Part shown: positions 42,120-52,568 of the stretch, one piece after another
Numbering within the stretch: the first letter of the stretch is position 1
How the letters are laid out: the number at the start of each line of letters is the position of its first letter
Origin: Oscillospiraceae bacterium
Lineage (GTDB): Bacteria > Bacillota > Clostridia > Oscillospirales > Ruminococcaceae
DNA length: 64,000 bases
NCBI GenBank assembly: GCA_021202155.1
Contig: JAJQDP010000053.1
Coordinates: 1-64,000 of the forward strand
Reading direction: 5' to 3'
Position numbers and translations under genes: made by a program
Notes under the pieces: model-generated
What the model was told of the DNA's origin: nothing
Databases searched by the model: none
Seen by the model: only the letters and a program-made list of their open reading frames with translations

Positions 42120-43388
42120 ATGCTTACAGCAATAGTTGGAATCAACTGGGGCGACGAAGGCAAGGGCAGAATGGTTGACCTTCTGTCAAAGGACTTCGAC
42201 ATCATCTGCCGCTATCAGGGCGGCAACAATGCGGGACACACCGTCATCAACGAGCGGGGAAGCTTCGTTCTGAATCTTCTGCCATCTGGCATCTTCCACG
42301 AGACGGCTGTCAACGTCATGGGCGGAGGAATGGTCGTCGACCTTGAGCACCTTTGCCACGAAATCAAGTCCCTCAGAGAAAAGGGAATCGAAATAAGCCC
42401 GGAAAATCTCAAGATAAGCGACAAAGCCACCATTTGCCTGCCCTATCACAAGGAACTTGACATCATGGAGGAGGAGCGTCTTGCGGACAAGAAGTTCGGC
42501 TCAACCCGCAGAGGCATCGCTCCCGTCTATGCGGACAAGTACATGAAGAAGAGCCTTCGGATGAGCGACCTCCAGAACCCCGACACTTTGGCTCAGAAAG
42601 TCAGGGACATTGTCGAGTGGAAGAACCTCACCTTCAAGGGCTACGGGCACGAGCTCATCAACGCTGACGAGATTTTAGCGTGGCTTAAAAAGTACGGCGA
42701 CGAGATTTTACCGTATGTCACCGATGTTTCTTCATACCTTGAGAAAGCCGCTGACGACGGGAAGAACATCATGTTCGAGGCTCAGCTCGGAGCTCTTCGA
42801 GACATCGACTACGGAATCTACCCCTACACTTCTTCTTCGCAGACTCTTGCTCACTATGCACCCATCGGTGCCGGAATCCCTGGAAGAAAGCTTGATTGCT
42901 CCATCGGAATCATGAAGGCATATTCCACATGCGTCGGCGAGGGACCGTTCACCTGCGAGATGTTCGGTGAAGAGGCGGAAGCCCTCAGAGCCGCAGGCGG
43001 AGAATACGGTGCGGCAACAGGAAGACCCCGCAGAGTCGGACCATTTGATGTCCCCGCTTCAAAGTATGGCGTAAGAGTTCAGGGTGCGGATTATCTGGTT
43101 CTCACAAAGCTTGACGTCCTTTCATACATGGACAAGATTCCCGTCTGCGTTCACTATGAGGTTGACGGCGAAATTACCGACAACTTCCCGACCGGCGACA
43201 GACTTGAGCGCGCAAAGCCGGTTGTAGAGTACGTCAAGGGCTTCGGCGATGTTTCAAAGTGCCGCAAAAAGGAAGATTTACCGGAAGATGCACTTAACTA
43301 CATCCGTCTCATCGAGCACGCAGTAGGTTGCCCGATAAAGTACGTCTCAGTCGGTGCGGAAAGAGACGAATACATTACAATGTTCTGA
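42120..43388 (+). CDS. purA: adenylosuccinate synthetase
   Basis: VGINWGDEGKGRMVD, GGNNAGHTV, GGEYGAATGRPRRVGPFD. Confidence 0.96.
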   Translation: MLTAIVGINWGDEGKGRMVDLLSKDFDIICRYQGGNNAGHTVINERGSFVLNLLPSGIFHETAVNVMGGGMVVDLEHLCHEIKSLREKGIEISPENLKISDKATICLPYHKELDIMEEERLADKKFGSTRRGIAPVYADKYMKKSLRMSDLQNPDTLAQKVRDIVEWKNLTFKGYGHELINADEILAWLKKYGDEILPYVTDVSSYLEKAADDGKNIMFEAQLGALRDIDYGIYPYTSSSQTLAHYAPIGAGIPGRKLDCSIGIMKAYSTCVGEGPFTCEMFGEEAEALRAAGGEYGAATGRPRRVGPFDVPASKYGVRVQGADYLVLTKLDVLSYMDKIPVCVHYEVDGEITDNFPTGDRLERAKPVVEYVKGFGDVSKCRKKEDLPEDALNYIRLIEHAVGCPIKYVSVGAERDEYITMF

Positions 43389-43401
43389 TAAACTACAGCA
43401 A

Positions 43402-43431
43402 GCGTTTACCGGCTTTATTGCCGGTAAACGC
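43402..43431. other. perfect 12-bp hairpin in purA-carA intergenic region
   Basis: GCGTTTACCGGC tttatt GCCGGTAAACGC, no following T-tract. Confidence 0.75.
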
Positions 43432-43464
43432 CTAACTGAAACATAAGGAGGCAAACTCTAAAAA

Positions 43465-44568
43465 ATGAAAGAGTATGACCGCAAGTTAATTACGGAGGAC
43501 GGAAGCGAATATTTCGGGTACGGTTTCGGAAGCTCGGACGAACGAGTGCTGGAGCTTGTGTTCAACACTTCCATGGTTGGCTATCAGGAGATAGTTTCCG
43601 ACCCGTCCTATACCGATCAGATGGTCGTTATGACCTATCCTATTATAGGAAGCTACGGAATCAATGACGACGATTTCGAGACCAAGTACCCGTCAATCGG
43701 TGCTTTAGTAGTCCGGGACTATAACGACATGCCGTCGAATTTCCGTTATATAAAGACACTTTCGGAGCTTTTGGAGGAGAACAACATCCCCGGCATCAGC
43801 GGAGTTGACACCCGTAAGCTCACAAGAAGCATTCGTGATTATGGTTCGCGTCGGGCAATTATCACCGATATTTCAACCACCCTTGAAGAAGGGCTTGAGA
43901 AGATAAAGCAAACCCCCGTTCCCCACGATGCCGTTTCACGGGTCAGCACAAAGAAGCGTTGGTACTCAAGAACGTCAAATCCACAGTACAACGTTGTTGC
44001 TCTTGACTGCGGAATTAAACTCAACATTGTTCGCTCCCTGAACCGTAAGGGCTGCAACGTCACCATTGTCCCCTACGACATCACTGCCGAAGAGGTCATT
44101 TTCATGAAGCCGGACGGTGTCTTCCTCTCGAACGGTCCCGGCGACCCTGAGGACGTAACACCGGCGGTTGAGCTCGTGAAGGGGCTCAGGGGCAAGTACC
44201 CGATTTTCGGAATCTGCCTCGGGCATCAGGTCATTTCCCTTGCGTACGGTGCAAAGACATATAAACTCAAGTTCGGTCACCGTGGCGGAAACCACCCGGT
44301 CAAGAATTTGGCTACCGGAAAGCTTGAGATAACATCGCAGAACCATAGCTATGCCGTTGACCCCAGTAGCCTTGAGGGCACGGGTCTTGAAGTCACGCAC
44401 ATAAATCTTCTTGACAACACCATCGAGGGCGTTGAATGCAAAGAGGATAAAGTTTTCAGCGTTCAGTACCACCCGGAAAGTGCGCCCGGTCCTGAGGATT
44501 CGGGATACTTATTCTCGAAATTCCTTGATTACATGAAGGAGGCGAAGAGTCATGCCGAAGAGAACTGA
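43465..44568 (+). CDS. carA: carbamoyl-phosphate synthase small subunit
   Basis: [30 protein letters not shown]. Confidence 0.96.
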   Translation: MKEYDRKLITEDGSEYFGYGFGSSDERVLELVFNTSMVGYQEIVSDPSYTDQMVVMTYPIIGSYGINDDDFETKYPSIGALVVRDYNDMPSNFRYIKTLSELLEENNIPGISGVDTRKLTRSIRDYGSRRAIITDISTTLEEGLEKIKQTPVPHDAVSRVSTKKRWYSRTSNPQYNVVALDCGIKLNIVRSLNRKGCNVTIVPYDITAEEVIFMKPDGVFLSNGPGDPEDVTPAVELVKGLRGKYPIFGICLGHQVISLAYGAKTYKLKFGHRGGNHPVKNLATGKLEITSQNHSYAVDPSSLEGTGLEVTHINLLDNTIEGVECKEDKVFSVQYHPESAPGPEDSGYLFSKFLDYMKEAKSHAEEN

Positions 44569-47500
44569 TATTAAGAAAGTTTTGGTTATCGGCTCCGGTC
44601 CTATCGTAATCGGTCAGGCGGCTGAATTTGACTACGCCGGAACTCAGGCTTGCCTTGCCCTTAAAGAAGAGGGCTACGAGGTAATCTTGGCGAACTCAAA
44701 CCCCGCAACCATCATGACTGACACCTCCATTGCCGATAAGGTCTATATGGAGCCACTTACTCTTGAGTATCTGGCGCGTATCTGCCGCTATGAGCGTCCC
44801 GACGCCATTGTCCCCGGAATCGGCGGACAGACGGGACTTAACCTTGCGATGCAGCTCTCCAAAAAGGGCGTTCTGCAGGAGTGCGAGATTGAGCTTTTGG
44901 GAACTGATGCCGACAGCATCGAATGCGCCGAGGACAGAGAGCGGTTCAAGGAACTCTGCGAGAGCATCGGCGAGCCGGTTGTTCCCTCGGAGATTACATA
45001 TTCCATCGAGGAGGGCCTGAAGGCGGCTGAGGACATCGGTTACCCGGTCATCCTGAGACCCGCATTCACTCTTGGCGGCACCGGCGGAGGATTCGTCAAT
45101 AACCCGGAAGAGATGAAGGTTATGATGAAGAATGCTCTTGCCCTCTCCCCTGTTCACCAGGTCTTAGTTGAAAAGAGCATCAAAGGCTACAAAGAGATTG
45201 AGTACGAGGTCATGCGGGACGCAAACGACACCGCTATAACTGTTTGTAACATGGAGAACCTTGACCCGGTCGGAATCCACACCGGCGACTCTATTGTAGT
45301 CGCGCCGAGCCAAACGCTTACAAATAAAGAGTACCACATGCTCCGTAACAGCGCGCTCAAGATTATAAGAGCACTGAAAGTAAAGGGCGGCTGTAACGTT
45401 CAGTTCGCCTTAGACCCGCAGTCGTTCAGGTACTATGTAATAGAAGTCAACCCAAGAGTTTCGCGCTCATCGGCTCTCGCTTCAAAGGCGAGCGGCTACC
45501 CGATTGCGAGGGTTTCAGCTAAGATTGCGGTTGGCATGAACCTTGACGAGATTCAGCTCGTCAACACTCCCGCCTGCTTTGAACCGTCGCTCGATTATGT
45601 CGTTACAAAGATGCCGCGCTTCCCGTTTGATAAGTTCGCGAGTGCTTCAAATGTACTCTCAACTCAGATGAAGGCGACCGGCGAGGTCATGAGCGTCGGA
45701 AGGACGATGGAGGAAAGCCTTCTCAAGGCTATCAGGTCTTTAGAGGACGGCAAGAATCACATCCACATGGCAAAATTCGACTCTGAGCATATGACCACAG
45801 ATGAGCTTTTGCAGTATATCCGCGAGGGCACGGACGACAGAATCTACGCCATTTCACAGCTCATGTGGATGGGTGTCGACCACTCAAGAATCTGCAATAT
45901 CACCGGAATCGACATGTTCTTCCTTGACAAGATAAAGAATATCGTTGATTTCGAGAAGGAGCTTGAAGCATCTCCACATTCGATTACGCTCCTGAAGGAA
46001 GCGAAGAAGATGGGCTTCTCCGATTCCTACATAGCGGAGCTCTGGAAGACCACCGAGGACGATGTATACGAAGAGCGTTGCAATGCAAATATCTATCCCG
46101 TCTACAAGATGATAGACACCTGCGCGAGCGAGTTTGACAGCTATGTCCCCTACTTCTATTCCACTTACGAGGACGAAGAGGAGTCGATTGTCTCCGACAG
46201 AAAGAAGATTATTGTACTCGGTTCGGGACCGATTCGTATCGGTCAGGGCGTCGAGTTCGACTACTCCACCGTTCACGCTATCAAGACAATAAGGGATGCA
46301 GGCTATGAGGCTATAGTTATCAATAACAACCCCGAGACGGTTTCCACAGATTACACCACCGCGGACAAGCTCTACTTTGAGCCGCTGACAGTTGAGGACG
46401 TCATGAACGTCATCCACCACGAGAGCCCCATCGGCGTCATCGCGACATTGGGAGGACAGACCGCCGTCAACTTAGCAGCTCCTCTCACGAAGCGCGGAGT
46501 GAAGATTGTCGGAACAGACTGCGACGCCATCGAGAAGGCTGAAAATCGTGATGCATTTGATGAAGTCATCCGTAGCTTAGGAATCCCGAACCCGAAGGGC
46601 GAGGCTGTCACCAACATCGAGGACGGCGTCAAGGTCGCCGAGAGAATCGGCTACCCGGTTTTGGTTCGCCCGTCATTCGTTTTAGGCGGCAGAGCAATGG
46701 AGATTGTCGCGAATGAGGAAATGCTCAGGCACTATCTCAAGAACGCCGTTGAGGTCGACGTCGACAAGCCGGTGCTCGTTGACAAGTACATCATGGGCAA
46801 GGAAGTCGAGGTCGACGCCATCTGCGACGGCGAAGAGGTATTCATCCCCGGAATTATGGAGCTGGTCGAGAGAACCGGTGTCCACTCGGGCGACAGCATG
46901 AGCGTCTACCCGCCGTTCAGCATCTCACAGGCGGTCAAAGATACGATTAATGACTATACAACCCGACTTGGCTTGGGAATAGGCATTGTCGGACTCTTCA
47001 ACATTCAGTTCATAGTCGACAAGGATGACAACGTTTCGGTTATCGAAGTAAACCCAAGAGCTTCAAGAAGCGTGCCGTTCCTCTCGAAATCTACAGGCAT
47101 AAATCTTGTAAGCGTTGCGACTAAATGTATGCTCGGTCACAGCCTCAAAGAGCAGGGCATTACGGACATGACCCCGAAGGAGAAGAGCCGTTGGTACGTC
47201 AAGGCTCCGGCTTTCTCATTCGAGAAGCTTACCGGCATGGATTCCTATCTCTCGCCTGAGATGAAGTCGACCGGCGAGGCTATCGGCTATGACGACAAGC
47301 TAAACCGCGCAGTCTACAAGGCTCTTCAGGCTTCCGGAATCAAGATGAAGGAATATGGCACGGTTATCGTAACGGTCGCCGACGAGGACAAAGAAGAAGC
47401 CCTGCCGCTGATCCGCAGGTTCTATAATTTGGGTTATAACATCGAAGCCACCGCAGGCACTGCCAAATTCCTCAAGCAACACGGCATCAGAACGCGTGTC

Positions 47501-47737
47501 AAAGGCAAGATAAGTGAAGGAAGCGACGAAATACTCGATTCCATCCGAGCAGGATATGTCAGCTACATTATCAATACGAGGGCTGTTCTCTCAGGCGTCC
47601 ACTATGAGGACGGCATCGAGATAAGACGCTGTGCGATTCAGAACGGCGTTACGACGTTTACTTCGCTCGATACGGTAAGGATTCTTTTGGATGTCCTTGA
47701 AGATATGATTCCGCCGATTTCGACGATTGATGCATAG
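44552..47737 (+). CDS. carB: carbamoyl-phosphate synthase large subunit
   Basis: 1061 aa, duplicated ATP-grasp halves ([37 protein letters not shown]). Confidence 0.97.
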   Translation: MPKRTDIKKVLVIGSGPIVIGQAAEFDYAGTQACLALKEEGYEVILANSNPATIMTDTSIADKVYMEPLTLEYLARICRYERPDAIVPGIGGQTGLNLAMQLSKKGVLQECEIELLGTDADSIECAEDRERFKELCESIGEPVVPSEITYSIEEGLKAAEDIGYPVILRPAFTLGGTGGGFVNNPEEMKVMMKNALALSPVHQVLVEKSIKGYKEIEYEVMRDANDTAITVCNMENLDPVGIHTGDSIVVAPSQTLTNKEYHMLRNSALKIIRALKVKGGCNVQFALDPQSFRYYVIEVNPRVSRSSALASKASGYPIARVSAKIAVGMNLDEIQLVNTPACFEPSLDYVVTKMPRFPFDKFASASNVLSTQMKATGEVMSVGRTMEESLLKAIRSLEDGKNHIHMAKFDSEHMTTDELLQYIREGTDDRIYAISQLMWMGVDHSRICNITGIDMFFLDKIKNIVDFEKELEASPHSITLLKEAKKMGFSDSYIAELWKTTEDDVYEERCNANIYPVYKMIDTCASEFDSYVPYFYSTYEDEEESIVSDRKKIIVLGSGPIRIGQGVEFDYSTVHAIKTIRDAGYEAIVINNNPETVSTDYTTADKLYFEPLTVEDVMNVIHHESPIGVIATLGGQTAVNLAAPLTKRGVKIVGTDCDAIEKAENRDAFDEVIRSLGIPNPKGEAVTNIEDGVKVAERIGYPVLVRPSFVLGGRAMEIVANEEMLRHYLKNAVEVDVDKPVLVDKYIMGKEVEVDAICDGEEVFIPGIMELVERTGVHSGDSMSVYPPFSISQAVKDTINDYTTRLGLGIGIVGLFNIQFIVDKDDNVSVIEVNPRASRSVPFLSKSTGINLVSVATKCMLGHSLKEQGITDMTPKEKSRWYVKAPAFSFEKLTGMDSYLSPEMKSTGEAIGYDDKLNRAVYKALQASGIKMKEYGTVIVTVADEDKEEALPLIRRFYNLGYNIEATAGTAKFLKQHGIRTRVKGKISEGSDEILDSIRAGYVSYIINTRAVLSGVHYEDGIEIRRCAIQNGVTTFTSLDTVRILLDVLEDMIPPISTIDA

Positions 47738-47738
47738 T

Positions 47739-47880
47739 CGCCACCTGCGGTGGCGACGCGCCTTCCTTCGGTCGGCGCACCCCTCCACCATCGCCTTCGG
47801 CGATGGTCCCCCTCCCCTTCGGGGGAGGCTTTTTTGTTCTCTCGCAAGCCCTTGCCTGAGGCGACTGAGGGGTTTCCGAT
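47739..47880. repeat. family A intergenic hairpin array, copy 5
   Basis: GTCGCCACCtgcGGTGGCGAC, GCGCC..GGCGC, ccctccaCCATCGCCttcGGCGATGG, CCTCCCCttcGGGGGAGG, then ctgaggggtttcc. Confidence 0.78.
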
Positions 47881-47889
47881 AATTACCCC

Positions 47890-47918
47890 TTGCATTCCCC
47901 GGGACATCGTGCTATAAT
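47890..47918 (+). promoter_or_regulatory. sigma-A promoter of PspC-domain gene
   Basis: TTGCAT-17 nt-TATAAT. Confidence 0.65.
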
Positions 47919-47955
47919 AACTATAAGAATTTGATTTGAAAGTGAGTGCTTTGGC

Positions 47956-48153
47956 ATGAAAAAACTTTGTAAAGACAGATCAAACAAGATGATTTGCGGC
48001 GTTTGTGCGGGTATTGCCGAGTATTTCGGTATCGACCCGACCGTTGTAAGAGTCATCTGGGCTTTGGCAACTCTTATCCTCGCTCTCTTTGTCGGAATTA
48101 TTGCATATATTGTATGCGCTCTGATTCTTCCTGACAAATCCACAATCGAATAA
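47956..48153 (+). CDS. PspC-domain small membrane protein
   Basis: KKLCKDRSNKMICGVCAGIAEYFGIDPTVVRVIW then TM helix. Confidence 0.88.
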   Translation: MKKLCKDRSNKMICGVCAGIAEYFGIDPTVVRVIWALATLILALFVGIIAYIVCALILPDKSTIE

Positions 48154-48276
48154 ATCGATTGGTCGAGTAAGACCACTTAAAATTAAATACTGTAAAAAAC
48201 TGGGCATCGCCTGAAAATGGTCGTGCCCTATTAAAGCTGTATATTTAAAATAATTGACTGGAGGAATTCCACGGAA

Positions 48277-51200
48277 ATGAATATCTATCGTGCAGGTATA
48301 GACATTGGTAGCACGACCATAAAGCTGGTCATTTTGGATGATGACAATAAGATAATTTTCGGCGAATACCGCCGCCATCAGGCACGGATTCAGCCTGCAA
48401 TGAGTGAGCTTCTGACTGAGGCGAAAGCGAGACTTGGCGATTTCAAACTTCGGCTCAAGATTACCGGCTCAGGATCCATCAATCTTGGAAAGGCTCTTAA
48501 CATCGGATTCGTTCAGGAGGTCGCGGCGGTCGCTTCGGCTCTTGAACTCATAGCTCCACAGACCGATGTTGCAATCGAGCTCGGCGGCGAGGACGCAAAG
48601 ATTATCTACTTCAAGGGCGGACTTGAGGAGAGAATGAACGGCGTCTGTGCCGGAGGAACCGGCTCATTTATAGATCAGATGGCGGCACTTCTGCAAACTG
48701 ATGCAGAGGGTCTTAATAATCTTGCCGCAAATTACACTCGGCTCTACCCTATCGCCGCCCGGTGCGGAGTTTTTGCAAAGACGGACATCCAGCCACTCAT
48801 CAACGAGGGTGCGGCAAAGGAGGACTTAGCGGCTTCAATCTTCCAGGCGGTTGTCACCCAGACCATCTCCGGTCTTGCCTGCGGAAAGCCGATAAGAGGG
48901 TGTGTCGCGTTCTTGGGAGGACCGCTTCACTTCCTCCCGGAGCTGAAGAAGGCGTTTATAAGAACACTTAAACTTACCTCCGAAAACGTCGTCGACCCGG
49001 ATAACTCGCACCTGTTCGCCGCCATGGGCGCGGCTTTGGAAGCCGGGGACGAAGTTCTCACCGACCCGGACGTTTTGATTGAACGTTTGCAATCCGGAAT
49101 CGAGATGGCGTTTGAGCTCAAGAGGCTCGACCCGCTCTTCAAGGACGAGGAGGACTTCAAAGAATTCACCGAAAGACACGCCAAGGCTGTAGTCAAGAAG
49201 GAGAAACTCGAAGACTACCAAGGAAACTGCTACTTAGGAATAGACGCCGGCTCTACTACGACGAAAATCGCCCTCATTGGCGAGGAGGGTCAGCTACTTT
49301 ATTCTTACTATACATCAAACCAGGGCTCGCCCGTCAAGAGCTCGATTGAGGCTGTTTCGGACATGGGTAAGCACATGCCGGAAGGCGCAAAAATTGTCAG
49401 AGCTTGCTCGACCGGCTATGGCGAATCGCTCTTAAAGTCTGCATTCAATCTTGACGACGGCGAGGTTGAGACCATCGCGCACACCACCGCGGCGGCGTTC
49501 TTCAATCCGGACGTCGACTGCGTCCTCGACATCGGCGGGCAGGACATGAAGTGCATAAAATTAAAGGACGGCTCGGTCGATACGATTTTACTCAACGAAG
49601 CCTGCTCCTCCGGCTGTGGGTCGTTTATTGAGAACTTTGCGCAGTCGCTCGGCTACACCGCTCAGGAATTCGCCGAGAAGGCACTTTACGCGAAGCACCC
49701 GATTGACCTTGGCACACGTTGCACCGTCTTCATGAATTCTAACGTTAAACAGGCTCAGAAGGAGGGTGCGACGGTCGAGGACATCTCGGCGGGTCTCGCC
49801 TACTCTGTCATCAAGAACGCACTCTTCAAGGTCATCAAGCTTTCGAGTGCGCAGGAACTCGGCTCATCGGTCGTCGTTCAGGGCGGAACGTTCATGAACA
49901 AGGCGGTACTCCGAGCTTTCGAGAAGATTTCCGGAGCGGATGCAATCTGCCCGGACATCGCAGGAATCATGGGTGCGTTCGGCGCGGCTCTTATCGCCAA
50001 GGACAGATATGACGGCACGGAAAGCTCGATGCTTCCCATCTCGGAAATCGAGAATCTGACATATAAGACCGCGACAACCCACTGTCGCGGATGCTCGAAT
50101 AGCTGTATGCTCACCATCAACACCTTCCCGGGCGGAAGGCGGCACATCACCGGCAACCGTTGCGAAAAGGGTCTCGGTAACACTGTCAGTACCGACAAGG
50201 GTCCCAACATGATGGAGTATAAGTACCAAAGGATTTTCGGCTACGAACCACTTCAGAACCCGACTCGCGGCGTTATCGGAATCCCGAGAGTACTCAATAT
50301 ATACGAAAACTACCCCTTCTGGGCGACCTTCTTTACAAAATTAGGCTTCAGAGTTGAACTTTCCCCAAAATCCAGCCACAAGATTTATGAGCTCGGCATG
50401 GAGAGCATTCCCTCGGAGTCTGAGTGCTACCCGGCGAAGCTTTCGCACGGGCACGTTCAGTGGCTGATAGACCACGGCATCAAGACCATCTTCCACCCGT
50501 GCGTATTTTATGAGCACATGGAGTCGAAGACGGCGCAGAACCACTACAACTGCCCCATCGTTATCTCATACCCCGAGAATTTAAAGAACAACGTCGAGGG
50601 AGTCATCGACGGAGACGTCCGACTCATCCGCCCGTTCATCGCTTTCACGAGCGAGAAAACTGCCGCTGACAGACTTGTTTCTGTCTGCAAGGAAGAGTGG
50701 AACATCCCCGAAAAAGAGGTCAGAGAGGCGGTCCACGAGGCTTGGGAGGAACAGCACAAGGCTAAGGCTGACATAAGAGCCAAGGGCGCGGAGATTCTTA
50801 AGTGGATGGAGGACAACCACCGCAAGGGCATTGTACTTGCGGGCAGACCCTACCACGTCGACCCGGAGATTAACCACGGAATCCCCGAGATGATTGCTTC
50901 CTATGGCTTGGCGGTTCTGACGGAGGACAGCCTCCCGAACGACTTCATGACCGACAGTCCACTACGCTCGAACGACCAGTGGGTGTTCCATTCGAGGCTC
51001 TATGCCGCGGCGGAGTACATAAGAAACCGGGATGACCTGGAGCTCATTCAGCTCAACTCGTTCGGTTGCGGACTTGACGCGGTTACGACAGACCAGGTTC
51101 AGGAAATCTTAAACGGCTCGAACAAGCTTTATACTGTTCTTAAGATTGACGAGGTCTCCAATCTGGGAGCCGCTCGAATCAGAATAAGAAGCCTGCTTTC

Positions 51201-52524
51201 TGCCATGAACCAGCGCGACAGAAGCGGAATCAAGGCTGTTCCTAAAACCGCTGCCTACAACCGGGCTACATTCACCAAACAGATGCGCGAGGAAGGCTAC
51301 ACCATCATCGCGCCGCAGATGAGCCCGATTCACTTTGACATAATAGAACCGGTTGCGAAAAAGCACGGCTACAATTTAGTCGTTCTTGACAACGACAACC
51401 GCTCGGCAATCGACATGGGCTTGAAGTTCGTCAACAACGATGCCTGCTTCCCATCCATCACCGTTGTCGGGCAGATTATGGAGGCGGTGCTTTCCGGCAA
51501 ATACGACACCGACAAGCTTGCAATCATCATGACCCAGACGGGCGGATGTTGCAGAGCGAGTAACTATGTCGGATTCATAAGAAGGGCTCTTGAGAAAGTA
51601 AACCTCGGGCACATCCCGGTTATTTCTCTTAACGCCAACGGCATGGAGACGAACGAGGGCTTCAAGATAACTCTTCCCTTCCTTCTTGACATGGCGAAGG
51701 CTATTGTTTATGGCGACCTGTTCATGAGGTGTCTATACAAAACGAGACCGTATGAACTTGAGAAGGGCTCTGCAAACAAGCTCCACGACAAGTGGCAGAA
51801 GATTGCCATCGACTCCCTTATCGACAACGAAAACGGGATGTCCTATAAGAAAGTATGTCAGGGAATCGTCGATGCGTTCGACAACTTGCCACTTGACCCG
51901 ACAATAGTCAAGCCGAGGGTCGGCATTGTCGGCGAAATTCTTGTCAAGTACATGCCGCTTGCGAACAACCACTTAGTTGAGCTCCTTGAGAGCGAGGGTG
52001 CGGAGGCGGTTGTCCCCGACCTCATGGACTTCATGAACTACAGCCTCTACAACGCTGTCTATAAGCACAAGTACTTAGGTGCTCCGTATCGTTCGCAGTT
52101 CGTAAACGAAGCTGGCATCAAGGCGATAAAGATGCTTCGTAAGCCTGCGACTGATGCCCTTGAGAAGAGCAAGCGGTTTGAAGCTCCGAGTGATATAAGG
52201 CACGTCGCCGAGCTTGCCAAGCCGGTCATCTCAATCGGCAACCAGTACGGCGAGGGCTGGCTTCTGACCGGCGAAATGGCAGAGCTCATCGAGATGGGTG
52301 TGCCGAACATCGTCTGCATTCAGCCGTTCGCATGTCTTCCGAACCACGTCGTTGGCAAGGGCGCGATAAAAGCCCTCAAGAAGCACTACCCCGAGGCGAA
52401 CATAGTCGCAGTCGACTATGACCCGGGAGCGTCGGAGGTCAACCAGTTCAACCGCATCAAGCTGATGCTGACGTCTGCGCAGAAAGAAGTTGCAAAAAAG
52501 CAAACCGAAAAAGTCACGGCATAA
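48277..52524 (+). CDS. fused acyl-CoA dehydratase activase-like protein (BadF/BadG/BcrA/BcrD ATPase x2 + DUF2229/HgdB-like region)
   Basis: 1415 aa; two ASKHA phosphate-binding motifs (GIDIGSTTIKLVI, GIDAGSTTTKIALI), GGEDAK and GGQDMK, GSSVVVQGGTF; long C-terminal region typical of activase-related fusions. Confidence 0.88.
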   Translation: MNIYRAGIDIGSTTIKLVILDDDNKIIFGEYRRHQARIQPAMSELLTEAKARLGDFKLRLKITGSGSINLGKALNIGFVQEVAAVASALELIAPQTDVAIELGGEDAKIIYFKGGLEERMNGVCAGGTGSFIDQMAALLQTDAEGLNNLAANYTRLYPIAARCGVFAKTDIQPLINEGAAKEDLAASIFQAVVTQTISGLACGKPIRGCVAFLGGPLHFLPELKKAFIRTLKLTSENVVDPDNSHLFAAMGAALEAGDEVLTDPDVLIERLQSGIEMAFELKRLDPLFKDEEDFKEFTERHAKAVVKKEKLEDYQGNCYLGIDAGSTTTKIALIGEEGQLLYSYYTSNQGSPVKSSIEAVSDMGKHMPEGAKIVRACSTGYGESLLKSAFNLDDGEVETIAHTTAAAFFNPDVDCVLDIGGQDMKCIKLKDGSVDTILLNEACSSGCGSFIENFAQSLGYTAQEFAEKALYAKHPIDLGTRCTVFMNSNVKQAQKEGATVEDISAGLAYSVIKNALFKVIKLSSAQELGSSVVVQGGTFMNKAVLRAFEKISGADAICPDIAGIMGAFGAALIAKDRYDGTESSMLPISEIENLTYKTATTHCRGCSNSCMLTINTFPGGRRHITGNRCEKGLGNTVSTDKGPNMMEYKYQRIFGYEPLQNPTRGVIGIPRVLNIYENYPFWATFFTKLGFRVELSPKSSHKIYELGMESIPSESECYPAKLSHGHVQWLIDHGIKTIFHPCVFYEHMESKTAQNHYNCPIVISYPENLKNNVEGVIDGDVRLIRPFIAFTSEKTAADRLVSVCKEEWNIPEKEVREAVHEAWEEQHKAKADIRAKGAEILKWMEDNHRKGIVLAGRPYHVDPEINHGIPEMIASYGLAVLTEDSLPNDFMTDSPLRSNDQWVFHSRLYAAAEYIRNRDDLELIQLNSFGCGLDAVTTDQVQEILNGSNKLYTVLKIDEVSNLGAARIRIRSLLSAMNQRDRSGIKAVPKTAAYNRATFTKQMREEGYTIIAPQMSPIHFDIIEPVAKKHGYNLVVLDNDNRSAIDMGLKFVNNDACFPSITVVGQIMEAVLSGKYDTDKLAIIMTQTGGCCRASNYVGFIRRALEKVNLGHIPVISLNANGMETNEGFKITLPFLLDMAKAIVYGDLFMRCLYKTRPYELEKGSANKLHDKWQKIAIDSLIDNENGMSYKKVCQGIVDAFDNLPLDPTIVKPRVGIVGEILVKYMPLANNHLVELLESEGAEAVVPDLMDFMNYSLYNAVYKHKYLGAPYRSQFVNEAGIKAIKMLRKPATDALEKSKRFEAPSDIRHVAELAKPVISIGNQYGEGWLLTGEMAELIEMGVPNIVCIQPFACLPNHVVGKGAIKALKKHYPEANIVAVDYDPGASEVNQFNRIKLMLTSAQKEVAKKQTEKVTA

Positions 52525-52528
52525 TAAA

Positions 52529-52567
52529 ACAACCGTAAGGATTTGCCCTTACGGTTGATTTTTTTGT
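52529..52567 (+). terminator. Rho-independent terminator
   Basis: CAACCGTAAGGatttgcCCTTACGGTTG-ATTTTTTT. Confidence 0.9.
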
Positions 52568-52568
52568 C

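Noticed and set aside
48171-48276. Possible structured leader of the activase gene (GGGCA...TGCCC)
   Set aside because: Only a 5-bp stem with a long loop and no clear terminator; not supportable.
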